The notes below the pieces were generated by a model. That model saw nothing but the letters and a program-made list of their open reading frames with translations. It was not told the DNA's origin and ran no database searches. A program made the translations under genes and the position numbers. A stretch of 64,000 nt of DNA from GYS-P2D sp964414425 (lineage in GTDB: Bacteria > Bacteroidota > Bacteroidia > Chitinophagales > Saprospiraceae): positions 49,641-113,640 of the forward strand of contig CAYPWL010000006.1 in assembly GCA_964414425.1 (NCBI GenBank), given 5' to 3'. Numbering within the stretch: the first letter of the stretch is position 1; every line of letters starts with the position of its first letter. This document shows positions 1 through 9,753 of this stretch, piece after piece.

Positions 1-1
1 A

Positions 2-1648
2 CAGATAGGCAATGTCCACGACCCCTTGACGGTCGAGGATGAACACGGTGACCACTACAATCTCCCCTACAATAGCTGCCATAAGCGTGGCGTTCGATTG
101 AATTTTTCTAAAGAAGAAGGCTATGACGAAAATGCCGAGAATGGTGCCATAAAATAGCGAACCGATGATATTAACGAACTCAATCAGGTTGTCAAATAAA
201 GACGCAAACCCTGCAAAGAGCAGCGCCGCCGCACCCCATATAAGTGTAAATAACTTAGTTGCCTGGAGGTAATGACTATCTGAGCGGCGGTCACCTAAGG
301 AACGTCGATAAAAATCCACTATAGTACAGGATGCCAAGGCATTAAGCTCAGAGGCGGTCGAAGACATCGCAGCACTGAAGATCACGGCCAGCAATAACCC
401 GATTAACCCTATAGGTAAGTGCTGCATCACAAATGTGATGAAGATATAGTCACCATCGTCGGTATCGATCTTAGCAATCGACTGGTCTTCCTGTTCTATC
501 CAAGTGAGCAGGTCATCCACTTGGCTGCGGATGGCTTTGTCTTGAGTATCTAATCCAACTAATTGTCCTTGGATCTCGGCTGTTAGCGTCGCATCATCAG
601 CCTCAATGGCAGACAGCAAGTTGCGTATAGCGGATTGCTTTTCATTGTAGACTAGATCATAATCCATTTGATAATCATCAAGTTCCGCTTGATACTTGGG
701 ACTGGCGCTGATGCGCTCTACATTAGACGGATTGAAATGTATAGGGGGCTTTTCGAACTGGTAAAACATGAATACCATCAACCCAACGAATAGGATCATA
801 AACTGCATGGGCACTTTGAAGATGCCATTGAACAGCAAGCCCAGACGACTCTCAGTGAGCGACTTACCAGAAAGATAACGAGACACTTGGCTTTGGTCGG
901 TGCCAAAGTAACTTAAGAATAGAAAGGTCCCACCAAAGATGGCCGTCCAAATATTATAGCGGTCGTGGGGATCAAACTTAAGGTCTATGATCTCCAGCTT
1001 ACCCATCTTGCCAGCAACTGTCACAGCGTCACCTACAGAGATATCCGCAGGAAACTTAGACACCAATACAATGAAGGCCGCTACCAATCCACCCATGATG
1101 ATGATCATCTGCTGTTTTTGGGTCTGACTCACTGCAGTTGTGCCGCCAAACATCGTATAGACGATCACCACAACACCCAAGAATAAGATCGTCGTCCACA
1201 GAGACCACCCCATGATTACAGAGAGTATAATCGCTGGAGCATATATCGTAATGCCTGCCGCCAGCCCACGACCCACCAGAAACAGAAAAGCGGTCACCAT
1301 CCGTACTCGCACATCAAATCGTTGCTCCAAAAACTCATAAGCTGTGTACACTCTGAGCCTGTAATAAATCGGCAAGACAAATACGCATAACAACACCATA
1401 GCGATAGGTAGGCCAAAATAAAACTGTGCAAAGCCCATCCCGTCATCAAAAGCCTGGCCGGGCGCACTCAGAAAGGTAATGGCACTGGCTTGTGTCGCCA
1501 TAATAGATAGACCAATCGTGTACCACTTCAGCTCTCGATCGCCAAGTATGAAGCTCTCGGTACTCTGCACATGACGAGTCTTCCATAGTCCATAAACTAC
1601 TATAAACGTCAGCGTACACAACATCACGATCCAATCGACAGCGCTCAT
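2..1648 (-). CDS. Sodium:solute symporter (SSS family), C-terminus outside window
   Basis: The gene reads minus from an ATG at 1648 and is still open at the left window edge after about 549 codons. The N-terminus has the SSS pattern: a hydrophobic first helix, then a FILGDREL-like stretch and an ATQASAITFLSAPGQ stretch, followed by many membrane segments. A long hydrophilic, glutamine- and aspartate-rich loop lies at about residues 306-405 and a membrane segment with SAAMSSTASELNALAS follows it. SSS proteins import sugars, amino acids or other small solutes with sodium across the inner membrane; the substrate cannot be read from sequence. A 47-residue membrane peptide is encoded 45 bp upstream on the same strand and is probably cotranscribed. 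Family assignment is firm, substrate unknown. Confidence 0.85.
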   Translation of the reverse strand, partial: MSAVDWIVMLCTLTFIVVYGLWKTRHVQSTESFILGDRELKWYTIGLSIMATQASAITFLSAPGQAFDDGMGFAQFYFGLPIAMVLLCVFVLPIYYRLRVYTAYEFLEQRFDVRVRMVTAFLFLVGRGLAAGITIYAPAIILSVIMGWSLWTTILFLGVVVIVYTMFGGTTAVSQTQKQQMIIIMGGLVAAFIVLVSKFPADISVGDAVTVAGKMGKLEIIDLKFDPHDRYNIWTAIFGGTFLFLSYFGTDQSQVSRYLSGKSLTESRLGLLFNGIFKVPMQFMILFVGLMVFMFYQFEKPPIHFNPSNVERISASPKYQAELDDYQMDYDLVYNEKQSAIRNLLSAIEADDATLTAEIQGQLVGLDTQDKAIRSQVDDLLTWIEQEDQSIAKIDTDDGDYIFITFVMQHLPIGLIGLLLAVIFSAAMSSTASELNALASCTIVDFYRRSLGDRRSDSHYLQATKLFTLIWGAAALLFAGFASLFDNLIEFVNIIGSLFYGTILGIFVIAFFFRKIQSNATLMAAIVGEIVVVTVFILDRQGVVDIAYL

Positions 1649-1693
1649 CAGATCTGATTATGTTGAGTCAATGATACGGTGTGCATAGTGGAA

Positions 1694-1837
1694 TTATGAA
1701 TAAACTACTGTCAACAAATAAAACCCAATGATGAGGCCTACATGCAATATCAACACAAGGGCATAGAGTCTGTTCCAGGTTTTCATGATCGGAGGACCAT
1801 CCTCTAATTCTGATAGTATTTTTTGATCTGTGAGCAT
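1694..1837 (-). CDS. Small single-span membrane peptide (47 aa) upstream of symporter
   Basis: The gene runs from ATG at 1837 to TAA at 1694. It encodes 47 residues: a charged start (MLTDQKILSELEDG), a PPIMKTWNRLYA stretch, then one strongly hydrophobic segment of about 20 residues ending in VVYS. Its position 45 bp before the symporter start on the same strand, and the clear membrane segment, suggest a real gene and possibly an accessory subunit, as DUF4212 is for some other SSS carriers. It is shorter than DUF4212 and I do not recognise its family. Function is not known. Confidence 0.55.
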   Translation of the reverse strand: MLTDQKILSELEDGPPIMKTWNRLYALVLILHVGLIIGFYLLTVVYS

Positions 1838-1882
1838 ACCACGATGTAATTAGTCATCACTATGTAAGGTATAACTAATCAA

Positions 1883-1957
1883 GGGGTTAAAAACCCCATG
1901 CGATCAGTTAAAAATCCCTGGGAGAAGTCAAGGAACCAGCGATTGCTGACTCCTTGA
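1883..1957 (-). terminator. Two hairpins downstream of the tricorn protease gene
   Basis: Two inverted repeats lie between the tricorn protease stop (2013) and the small membrane gene (1837). The first reached by transcripts on the minus strand is 1928-1957: outer arms TCAAGGA/TCCTTGA and inner arms CAGC/GCTG around a four-base loop. The second is 1883-1897, GGGGTT-TTT-AACCCC. They probably end the protease operon; neither has a long uridine run directly behind it, so the terminator assignment is moderate. Confidence 0.4.
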
Positions 1958-2012
1958 TGATAGGTTTTGTCTCATTTTAACCCGGTACGGGTCGACTGAT
2001 CAAGCTTTAATA

Positions 2013-5000
2013 CTATTGACCATTTATCTCGCTGAGTAAGACGTCAACGGACTTCTTGAGTTGTTCGTCGTTTCCTTTAGCACGGCTATCAGGCTGGTTA
2101 TAGATGATATAGTCCGGCACTGCTGGGCCATGCTCCATATTCTCTCCAGTAGCCTTAACATACCATGCCCTGAATGGCACTCTGATAAAGAAGCCATCCA
2201 TCAAACCTCTACCTCCTGTCGATATTACAGCACCAAAGGTAGGCGCTCCAACTAATGACCCATGATCCAGGTGCTTGTAGGCATGAGAGAATATCTCTGC
2301 ATTGCTATAGCTATTCTCATTGCAGAGCGCAATCGATGGCTTAGTCAATGATGATAGTGGCAAGCGCTCCCCATATGGATAATGATTTTTATACTTATCG
2401 TTATCACGCTGTAGGTCATCGGTTGCACCACGAGGTACTGTATAGGAGTGCTGACGTACGTTGAGTACAGCCATCACCATATCTGTTGTCCATCCACCAC
2501 CGTTGTATCTGACATCTATGACGATACCGTCTTTGCCATATCCACTTGCCATAAGCTCTCGCTCAAATCGTTCAAAACTCGTCCAGTTCATCCCTCTGAT
2601 ATGGATATATCCCAGGCGACCATTAGAGTACTTATCGACTAATGCCTTGCGGTCGTCAACCCACTCTTCGTAGAGGAGGTCTCTTGTAGACCGACTCGGA
2701 CGGATGACAACGTGCTCATCAACTCCATTTCTTCTCACCGTCAATTGGATACGCTCATCTACGGTCTGATTGACCATTGCATAGAAGTTTTGACCTCCGA
2801 TAGATTGACCATTAACCGCCGTAATGACATCTCCTTCGTTGAGCTTACTGCTTTCGCGATCAGCTGGAGAGTCTGGAACTACTCGTGTTACTTTCACATT
2901 ACTCCCTTCAGGCATGAGTTCAAGACCGAGACGACCTGTAGAGAGACGTTGAGTTTCTTCATCTACACCACCTCGCAGTCCCATATGGCTGGAGTTGAGT
3001 TGGCCCAACATTAGATTGACCATATATGAAAAGTCCTGCTTAGTCGATGCCGCCAGTGCTCGTGGCTCATAGATCTCTCTTAGCTCATCCCAGTCCTCTC
3101 CATGAAACTTTGGATCATAAAATCGATCTCTCATAGTCCGCCATGCTTCGTCAAAGATCTGTGCTCGCTCCGCACGAGCATCCACCTTCATCTTAGCCCG
3201 AAATGGAAGACTTTTAGATTTCTTCCCCTCAGCATCGATGCTTTTGTGTTGACCCCGAGAGGTATAATAGATGTTTTTTCCTTTGCTATCCAGCGTTAGA
3301 TTACCTACTCTGCCATCCTTTAGGATAGTTTTTTCGTCCTCACCATTCCACTTGACTTTCTTAAACATAGAAGATCCCGGAAAGCCCTGACGTCCACCAC
3401 CATTGGTTGAAAAATAGAAGTGCTCACCGTCTTTGGATATCATTAGATTATACTCGTTACCTGGCAAGCGAGTTACTTGTGTCAGGCGCTCATGAATACC
3501 CTCCACGTCGATATAAAATGTGCTATCCACATCAGCATCATCATCGGCTTCGTAGTCATCCCAGTCTGAACTGGTACGTTGCCAGTCCTCCTCTTTTAAC
3601 CAAGCAAACCAGACATCTGAATCTCCATTGTTACGTACAGAGGTAAATCCAAGCTTACTCCCGTCGGCACTCCACACGGGGCTCAAGTCATTGCGGGGAT
3701 GCATGCTGACGTTGATAGGTGTTGCATTTGGATCGGCTTTTTGAATATAAATCTCATTGTTAAAATCCAAATCGGCTCTGCTATAGGCTATCCATTCGCT
3801 ATTGGGGCTAAAGGATAGTGCATTAGCGGTATTCCATCCTGATAGCATCTGCCTCGGTGTACCAAATACTCCCATACTATCGACATCTACCAAAAACAAT
3901 TCACCCGTGACTGAAGAGATCGCCACCTTAGAATGATCTGGAGATATAACAAAATAGGATTCCTCAACAGGCGTATTCTGTATCTGTGTGGTAGTCCACT
4001 CAAAAGACTCGAATATATCGCCACCCTCCTTGGCTTGAGCAGCATACAGGTCGTAGTCTCCATCTCTATCGCTTAGGAATAATATGGTAGAATCATTGAT
4101 CCAGGCTACATCGCTCTCTCGAGCAGTATGAGGAGACGGGGCTACTGATCGAGGCTTATCCTCATCATTCTTCTTGATAAACACATCGCCTCTGACTGTG
4201 TAGGCTATTAATTTTTCGTTGGGCGACAGCGCTATCTCATTGCTGCCATTCGTATTGGTCATATACTCATCTGGATCAAATCTATAGTCCTCTGTTACAT
4301 TGATAATCACTCTCTGCGCCGTTGCACCCGTATCAGTACTCTTAGTGTAAATAGAACCACCTAAGGTATATACCAGCGTACTGCCATCTCTTGACACTTC
4401 AAACCAATCGATTCCTTCTTTAGTCTGATTAGTGAGTTTAACTGGTGCACCACTGGCAGCACCGTTCGCATCAATGGTCTGTCTATAGATATTGTAACGT
4501 CCCTCGCTGGCAGACAGGTAGTACAATTCATTACCGCTACCCCACTGCGGTTGGGTATCTTGTCCCTCATCAGTAGTTAGTTGTGTATAAGTGTCGGACG
4601 TAGGATTATACACCCAAATATTGCGATTAGCAGGGCCTCTATACTTCTCTCTTGAGGTGCGACAGGTACCACGTACTAATGCCAATAGTGTCGCCGTATT
4701 ATTATATGATGACTCCAAACCCAGCGATTCCATGGATCTGTATGGCGTGCCGCCAGAAGCGCTGATCTCGTAATACTCCGCTTCACGCTCCACCATCGCC
4801 CAGTTACGTCGAGTTGAAAAATGGATGGTATTGTCATCCTTGTAACTTGCATTATAGTCTCCGGCGCTATTGTAAGTCAATCGCTGAAGGTTCTGACCAT
4901 TGACCCCGATCGTATATAGATCATCGTTACCATAGCGGTTGGAACTGAACAAGAGGCGATCATCATCACCAGACCATTGTGCCGCATAATCATATGCTTC

Positions 5001-5183
5001 GTGTATGGTTAGTCTGCGGGCATCGCCACCTTGAGCCTCGACAGTCCAGATGTCCCCCTGATAAGTGAATGCAATCTGCGATCCATCAGAGCTTAAGGAT
5101 GGATATCTGAAGACCTGTACATCTTCCTGACCATTGATAGTTAGCCAGCGTACTGTCAAAAGAGTAATAAATAGTAATCTCAT
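2013..5183 (-). CDS. Tricorn-type protease (TolB-like propeller, PDZ, S41 peptidase)
   Basis: The 1056-residue protein begins with a signal peptide (MRLLFITLLTVRWL then INGQ), so it acts in the envelope. Residues about 25-650 hold repeated TolB/WD40-like blades (PSLSSDGSQIAFTY, QWSGDDDRLLFSSN). A PDZ domain follows (GRLGLELMPEG to VRRNG), then a C-terminal S41 core. The probable nucleophile is Ser960 in NENSYSNAEIF, with a glutamate near 1017 in NMEHGPAVPD and a Ser-His pair in LNSSHMGLRGG, matching the tetrad known for archaeal tricorn. The length agrees with the family. It presumably degrades peptides in the periplasm; a secreted S10 carboxypeptidase in the same operon fits peptide use. It is the last of three minus-strand genes, 14 bp after the reductase. 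Confidence 0.92.
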   Translation of the reverse strand: MRLLFITLLTVRWLTINGQEDVQVFRYPSLSSDGSQIAFTYQGDIWTVEAQGGDARRLTIHEAYDYAAQWSGDDDRLLFSSNRYGNDDLYTIGVNGQNLQRLTYNSAGDYNASYKDDNTIHFSTRRNWAMVEREAEYYEISASGGTPYRSMESLGLESSYNNTATLLALVRGTCRTSREKYRGPANRNIWVYNPTSDTYTQLTTDEGQDTQPQWGSGNELYYLSASEGRYNIYRQTIDANGAASGAPVKLTNQTKEGIDWFEVSRDGSTLVYTLGGSIYTKSTDTGATAQRVIINVTEDYRFDPDEYMTNTNGSNEIALSPNEKLIAYTVRGDVFIKKNDEDKPRSVAPSPHTARESDVAWINDSTILFLSDRDGDYDLYAAQAKEGGDIFESFEWTTTQIQNTPVEESYFVISPDHSKVAISSVTGELFLVDVDSMGVFGTPRQMLSGWNTANALSFSPNSEWIAYSRADLDFNNEIYIQKADPNATPINVSMHPRNDLSPVWSADGSKLGFTSVRNNGDSDVWFAWLKEEDWQRTSSDWDDYEADDDADVDSTFYIDVEGIHERLTQVTRLPGNEYNLMISKDGEHFYFSTNGGGRQGFPGSSMFKKVKWNGEDEKTILKDGRVGNLTLDSKGKNIYYTSRGQHKSIDAEGKKSKSLPFRAKMKVDARAERAQIFDEAWRTMRDRFYDPKFHGEDWDELREIYEPRALAASTKQDFSYMVNLMLGQLNSSHMGLRGGVDEETQRLSTGRLGLELMPEGSNVKVTRVVPDSPADRESSKLNEGDVITAVNGQSIGGQNFYAMVNQTVDERIQLTVRRNGVDEHVVIRPSRSTRDLLYEEWVDDRKALVDKYSNGRLGYIHIRGMNWTSFERFERELMASGYGKDGIVIDVRYNGGGWTTDMVMAVLNVRQHSYTVPRGATDDLQRDNDKYKNHYPYGERLPLSSLTKPSIALCNENSYSNAEIFSHAYKHLDHGSLVGAPTFGAVISTGGRGLMDGFFIRVPFRAWYVKATGENMEHGPAVPDYIIYNQPDSRAKGNDEQLKKSVDVLLSEINGQ

Positions 5184-5197
5184 GGATTGATAAATTT

Positions 5198-6418
5198 TTA
5201 TGATACAATGGAAAATGTAAGCCCTGCATGAGCTTCCAACCGATCTAATAACAGATCTCCCATAGCCACTGAGGGCGTGAGCATTCCTGAAGTCTGAGGT
5301 GTCTGATCTTTATCAAGTGCCAGACAGATTGCACTCTCTGCAAGCATCTTACTCGTAGATCCATATCCTGGATCTCGATCACCCGTGACCTTGGCCGTCA
5401 GTACTACCTTGTCATCGACCTTACCGAGGAGCTTTAGATTATAAAATCCATTCTCTCGTTGCTGCTTATTTGGACCTTCACCAGGCTTTGGTTGTGTCTT
5501 ATCCACGATTTTCTTCATCATGGACCCAGGCTTCCCAGCCATCAACACGCCTAAGCCGGCGAGCATGCCATAACCTTTTAGTTTGCCTCCTAAGCCTTGT
5601 CCAGTGATGACCGCTTCGTCATACAAGAAGTTCTTGCCGTATTGATATCCTGCCAAGGCATTACTGCGCCTGACCACCTTAGTATTGATGCCCGCCATGA
5701 TAAATGGCCCTATATAGGCATTGATGTCTTCGTCCTTAACAACAGATCTTAGATCTTGGCGGTCGGGACCAGTCTGTTCTCCGACCGGGTTGAGACCATA
5801 GGGGTTCGTTAGTGTTTTATAGATACTACGATCGTCTTGAGCTTGCTCCATGACATAGGATAAGCTGGCGTAAGTACCTCCACTCAATCCACCTTTCATG
5901 GCTTTCACTCTTAGCTTTACTTGATTACAATACTGTTCTAACCGTTTCTTAGCTTCTCGCTGTAAGAAGTATACTCCCATATCCGACGGTATACTATCAA
6001 ATCCACAGGTATGCACTATTCTTACCCCTTTGGCCTTTGCTTCTTCTTGATGATCATCAATCATCTTGCGCATCCATTGTACTTCTCCAGTGAGATCGCA
6101 ATAGTCTGCGCCATTGGCTATACAACTTTGGACCAGCTCGGTGCCATACTTGGCATAAGGACCTACTGTAGTGCAGATTACGCTTGCCTGCGCACACATC
6201 TGATCGAGGCTTGTCCTATCATGGCTATCTGCCTCGATAAAGTCGACACCAGAGATACCCATCTCTGCAGCGACAATGGACATCTTGTCCATATTTCTGC
6301 CCGCCATTGCCCACTTTAGTGATTGGTCTATGCCATATTGATTATAGATATATTCTGCTACTAAGCGGCCTGTGAAGCCTGTAGCACCCCAGATAATGAC
6401 GTCATATTTTTTAGACAT
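5198..6418 (-). CDS. Saccharopine dehydrogenase-like NAD(P)-binding oxidoreductase
   Basis: The protein has 406 residues from the ATG at 6418. A Rossmann signature GATGFTGR occurs near the N-terminus, and HTCGFDSIPSDMGVYF lies at about residue 150; both are typical of SCCPDH-like proteins and mycobacterial trans-acting enoyl reductases. These enzymes reduce lipid or amino-acid-derived substrates with NADPH, and the substrate here is unknown. The frame can be extended to a TTG at 6460 overlapping the preceding stop, but the ATG puts the dinucleotide fold at the usual distance from the start. It sits between a carboxypeptidase and a tricorn protease gene in one operon, without an obvious metabolic link. 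Confidence 0.85.
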   Translation of the reverse strand: MSKKYDVIIWGATGFTGRLVAEYIYNQYGIDQSLKWAMAGRNMDKMSIVAAEMGISGVDFIEADSHDRTSLDQMCAQASVICTTVGPYAKYGTELVQSCIANGADYCDLTGEVQWMRKMIDDHQEEAKAKGVRIVHTCGFDSIPSDMGVYFLQREAKKRLEQYCNQVKLRVKAMKGGLSGGTYASLSYVMEQAQDDRSIYKTLTNPYGLNPVGEQTGPDRQDLRSVVKDEDINAYIGPFIMAGINTKVVRRSNALAGYQYGKNFLYDEAVITGQGLGGKLKGYGMLAGLGVLMAGKPGSMMKKIVDKTQPKPGEGPNKQQRENGFYNLKLLGKVDDKVVLTAKVTGDRDPGYGSTSKMLAESAICLALDKDQTPQTSGMLTPSVAMGDLLLDRLEAHAGLTFSIVS

Positions 6419-6456
6419 AGATGAGTTGTGATTATGTGATAGGATGGATTGAACGC

Positions 6457-7983
6457 TCAATACTTAGCAGGAACACCCTCTCCCGGCAAAGTGTTTTCGA
6501 TGAACGCTCTGATGTCATCATTAGCCTTCTGTAGGTCCTCTGCTCTGAGGTACATCATATGACCACTGCGGTATCCCTTGAAGCTTAAGCGCTCCTTCAT
6601 CTTACCGCTTGGATCAAGTTGCCACATCGTATACTTAGCATCAAAGTAAGTCGTCGCTCCATCAAAATACCCCGACTGAACCATGACGTTGAGATAAGGA
6701 TTCTGGGCCATTGCTTGACGCAAATTTTCGCCTGTGTTATCATTAGTACGATCCCATGGTCTGACGGGACCAAACATGTTATACTTGATGTCAGTCTTAT
6801 AGTTCAGATGTTCTCTTAGGTAATAGTTGATAGCAGGGGTAAATGAGTGCAACCAAGAGGTCAGCTCACTATTGTAATCGGGACTATCACCAGCATCCAT
6901 CTTATCTATGCCGAGATATCTGGAGTCCAATCTACCTATGGTATAGCCCTCATCACGCAGCAACTCCTTCCAAAAATATCGAGTAGAGACATCGAGGTTG
7001 CTTTTCATGATGATCTCTTTGTCAAGGCCTGAATAATAGGCCATCTTTTCGGCAGCAGCCTCTCGTTTTTCTTGCGGCAAGAATCCTCCCATAGCCATGG
7101 CTGGTAACAACTCATTGATGCTATACGCTTCAGATTCTGCCAGCACCTCGTCGAGGTCTTTAGATTGTAACTCCTGTGGTAGTGCTTTCTGATACCATGC
7201 AGCGGCAGTGAAGTATGGGAGCCTATTGGCAGCATCTACAGGGCCATCCCGTTCTATACCCAATCCAGTCGGGGATACCAATATGACTCCATTAAGGTAC
7301 ATCCATTGCCTATTCTGTAGTTCGAGGGCAAGACCTGATACACGTGTCGTGCCATAACTCTCTCCGATCAGATACTTTGGGGAGCGCCATCGATTATTCC
7401 TCGTGACAAATGTGTTGATCCATTCGGCGAGATACTTCACATCGGCATTGACTCCAAAGAACATCTTCTTTTGATCTTCTTTCTTCATATCCATATCGAC
7501 TACTCGCGAGTATCCAGTATTTACAGGATTGACGAATACAATATCCGCTACATCAAGGATAGAGTGCGGATTCTCCTTGATGCCATAAGGCTGTATTGGG
7601 AATCCCTCATCATCTATCCGCAATACTTGCGGCCCAGTATATGCTACGTGCATCCATACTGATGCAGAACCAGGACCACCATTAAAGGATATGAACAATG
7701 GTCTCGTCGTGCGATCCTCTATACCATCTCGAGTATAATAAGTGTAGAACAGTGAAGCAATTGCTTGTCCCTTATCATCCCATACCGGAAGGGTTCCTGC
7801 TTTAGCAGTGTAGTTGATGCGTTGTCCCTTTATAGTAGTCTGATGTTGAGTAATCACCTCTGACTCTACTTCCAGTTTGCGGTCATGCTCAGAAGATTTC
7901 ATTGTCTTCTTTTTCATCATCTCTTGAGAAAGCAGACAGGTACTCACACAACTCAAAAAGAACAGTAATAGGTAATTTTTCAT
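6457..7983 (-). CDS. Secreted serine carboxypeptidase, S10 family
   Basis: The 508-residue protein starts with a signal peptide (MKNYLLLFFLSCVSTCLLSQ). The S10 alpha/beta-hydrolase hallmarks are present in order: the oxyanion loop FNGGPGSAS, the nucleophile elbow GESYG, an aspartate in SGYFDGATTYFDAKY, and the histidine in YRSGHMMYL. The family removes C-terminal residues from peptides; bacterial members are exported. It is the first gene of the operon with the reductase and the tricorn protease and is divergent from selO, so a shared control region lies at 7984-8137. A small basic stretch (MMKKKTMKSSEHDRK) follows the signal peptide. The family assignment is firm. Confidence 0.92.
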   Translation of the reverse strand: MKNYLLLFFLSCVSTCLLSQEMMKKKTMKSSEHDRKLEVESEVITQHQTTIKGQRINYTAKAGTLPVWDDKGQAIASLFYTYYTRDGIEDRTTRPLFISFNGGPGSASVWMHVAYTGPQVLRIDDEGFPIQPYGIKENPHSILDVADIVFVNPVNTGYSRVVDMDMKKEDQKKMFFGVNADVKYLAEWINTFVTRNNRWRSPKYLIGESYGTTRVSGLALELQNRQWMYLNGVILVSPTGLGIERDGPVDAANRLPYFTAAAWYQKALPQELQSKDLDEVLAESEAYSINELLPAMAMGGFLPQEKREAAAEKMAYYSGLDKEIIMKSNLDVSTRYFWKELLRDEGYTIGRLDSRYLGIDKMDAGDSPDYNSELTSWLHSFTPAINYYLREHLNYKTDIKYNMFGPVRPWDRTNDNTGENLRQAMAQNPYLNVMVQSGYFDGATTYFDAKYTMWQLDPSGKMKERLSFKGYRSGHMMYLRAEDLQKANDDIRAFIENTLPGEGVPAKY

Positions 7984-8137
7984 AGGTTGCTAATTAATAG
8001 GTCGAATGGACAATTTAAGTAAATGTAGACGTAATTACGAATGGTCTCGTGCTTATATATGGCAACAATCGATAGAATTATATCCATCGGTCAACTACGA
8101 CATCTCTTGTCACGTTTAGTTAGAACAATCACGGATA

Positions 8138-9703
8138 ATGCCTTGGACAGACCACCTCGATAACACATTTGCAGATCAGCTTGAGACTGACCAGATCTCT
8201 ACAAATATTCCCCGCCAGGTTCGAGGAGCACACTTATCACCAGTAACTCCAACCCCTACAGCTCAAGCAGAGTTAATCATTGTCAACAGAGGCATGGCAG
8301 GAGAACTCGGGATACCTGAGACAGAGCTCCACTCCGATCAGTTTAGAGACTTTATGTCTGGTAACCAAGTATTACCTCATACGACGCCTTATGCCATGTG
8401 TTATGGGGGACACCAATTTGGCAATTGGGCTGGACAACTCGGCGATGGTCGTGCTATCAATCTGTGTCAACTCAACTACCAAAATAAGCGCTATACCCTC
8501 CAACTCAAAGGTGCTGGACCAACGCCCTACTCCCGCAATGCCGATGGCCGGGCAGTGCTCCGATCGTCTATACGAGAATATCTCATGAGCGAGGCCATGT
8601 ATCATCTGGGGGTACCTACAACAAGGGCCTTGTCGCTATGCCTTACAGGGGACCAAGTCCTCCGTGATATGATGTATGATGGCAACGCCGCCTATGAGAA
8701 AGGGGCAGTAGTCTGCCGTGTATCACAGAGCTTTATACGATTTGGTAATTTTCAAATATTTGCGGCTCGTAAAGATCTCAGCAACCTCAAAAAACTCTTG
8801 GACTATACCCTTCTGCATCACTATCCACATATTACAGGGGATGATGACAAACAGCGATATGTAGACTTCTTCCGAGAGGTATCGCAAAAAACCCTAAGCC
8901 TGATGATAGAATGGCAGCGAGTGGGATTTGTCCATGGCGTGATGAATACTGACAACATGTCCATACTCGGTGAGACTATTGACTACGGGCCTTATGGATG
9001 GGTCGATAACTACGATCCTGACTGGACACCGAATACAACAGACCGCGCCACGAAGCGATATCGATTTGCCAATCAGCCCTACATCGGCCAATGGAACCTC
9101 GCCCAGCTGGCTAATGCAATCTATCCACTGACAGAAGAAGCGGAACCCCTTATGGAGATCCTCAACAGTTATAAGATTGCCTACCAAGAGCAATCAATCA
9201 CTATGCTGATGAATAAAATAGGTCTTACGCATCATGAGATTAACAACAGCTACATTGTCGAACTCGACCAACTCATGAAAGCTGCCAATCTTGATATGAC
9301 ACTTTTCTACCGTCAGCTGAGCACAATCCACAGCTTAGATAGTCCTGAAGAAGCTTGGACCAAGATCATACCAGCATACTATGACGAGCCATCACAAGAC
9401 ACCAAAAAGAAATGGTCCGCCTGGCTCACTGGCTATCTCAAGCATATCAAAATCGCTCAAGCTACCGATGACAAACGACAAGCCAAAATGAAAGCGATGA
9501 ATCCCAAGTATGTACTTCGCAATTATATGGCACAGATGGCCATCGATGAAGCTGAAAAGGGCAACTACGACCTCATCCATGAACTCTACACACTTCTACA
9601 AAATCCCTATGCAGAACAAATTGAAATGGAAAAATGGTACGCCAAGCGGCCAGAATGGGCCAAGAATAAGATTGGCTGTAGTGCGCTAAGTTGTAGTTCG
9701 TGA
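8138..9703 (+). CDS. selO: Protein adenylyltransferase SelO (YdiU family)
   Basis: The 521-residue protein matches the SelO/UPF0061 family throughout: MCYGGHQFGNWAGQLGDGRA, a glycine-rich segment LKGAGPTPYSRNADGRAVLR, SIREYLMSEAMYHLG, and FVHGVMNTDNMSILGETIDYGP. SelO is a pseudokinase-fold enzyme that transfers AMP from ATP to serine, threonine or tyrosine of target proteins and is tied to redox stress responses. The C-terminus is CSALSCSS: the position that is selenocysteine in eukaryotic SelO is an ordinary cysteine here, as in E. coli. The gene stands alone, divergent from the carboxypeptidase operon and convergent with the DUF2306 gene. Assignment is very secure. Confidence 0.96.
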   Translation: MPWTDHLDNTFADQLETDQISTNIPRQVRGAHLSPVTPTPTAQAELIIVNRGMAGELGIPETELHSDQFRDFMSGNQVLPHTTPYAMCYGGHQFGNWAGQLGDGRAINLCQLNYQNKRYTLQLKGAGPTPYSRNADGRAVLRSSIREYLMSEAMYHLGVPTTRALSLCLTGDQVLRDMMYDGNAAYEKGAVVCRVSQSFIRFGNFQIFAARKDLSNLKKLLDYTLLHHYPHITGDDDKQRYVDFFREVSQKTLSLMIEWQRVGFVHGVMNTDNMSILGETIDYGPYGWVDNYDPDWTPNTTDRATKRYRFANQPYIGQWNLAQLANAIYPLTEEAEPLMEILNSYKIAYQEQSITMLMNKIGLTHHEINNSYIVELDQLMKAANLDMTLFYRQLSTIHSLDSPEEAWTKIIPAYYDEPSQDTKKKWSAWLTGYLKHIKIAQATDDKRQAKMKAMNPKYVLRNYMAQMAIDEAEKGNYDLIHELYTLLQNPYAEQIEMEKWYAKRPEWAKNKIGCSALSCSS

Positions 9704-9753
9704 CTTGTATCACATTCAAAAACTCAGATTAACTAACTCATCCTCTTGGCGAT

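Noticed and set aside
2061..3646. Several plus-strand frames of 60-100 residues opposite the tricorn protease gene
   Set aside because: They have no domain sense and lie fully antisense to a long, well-conserved gene.
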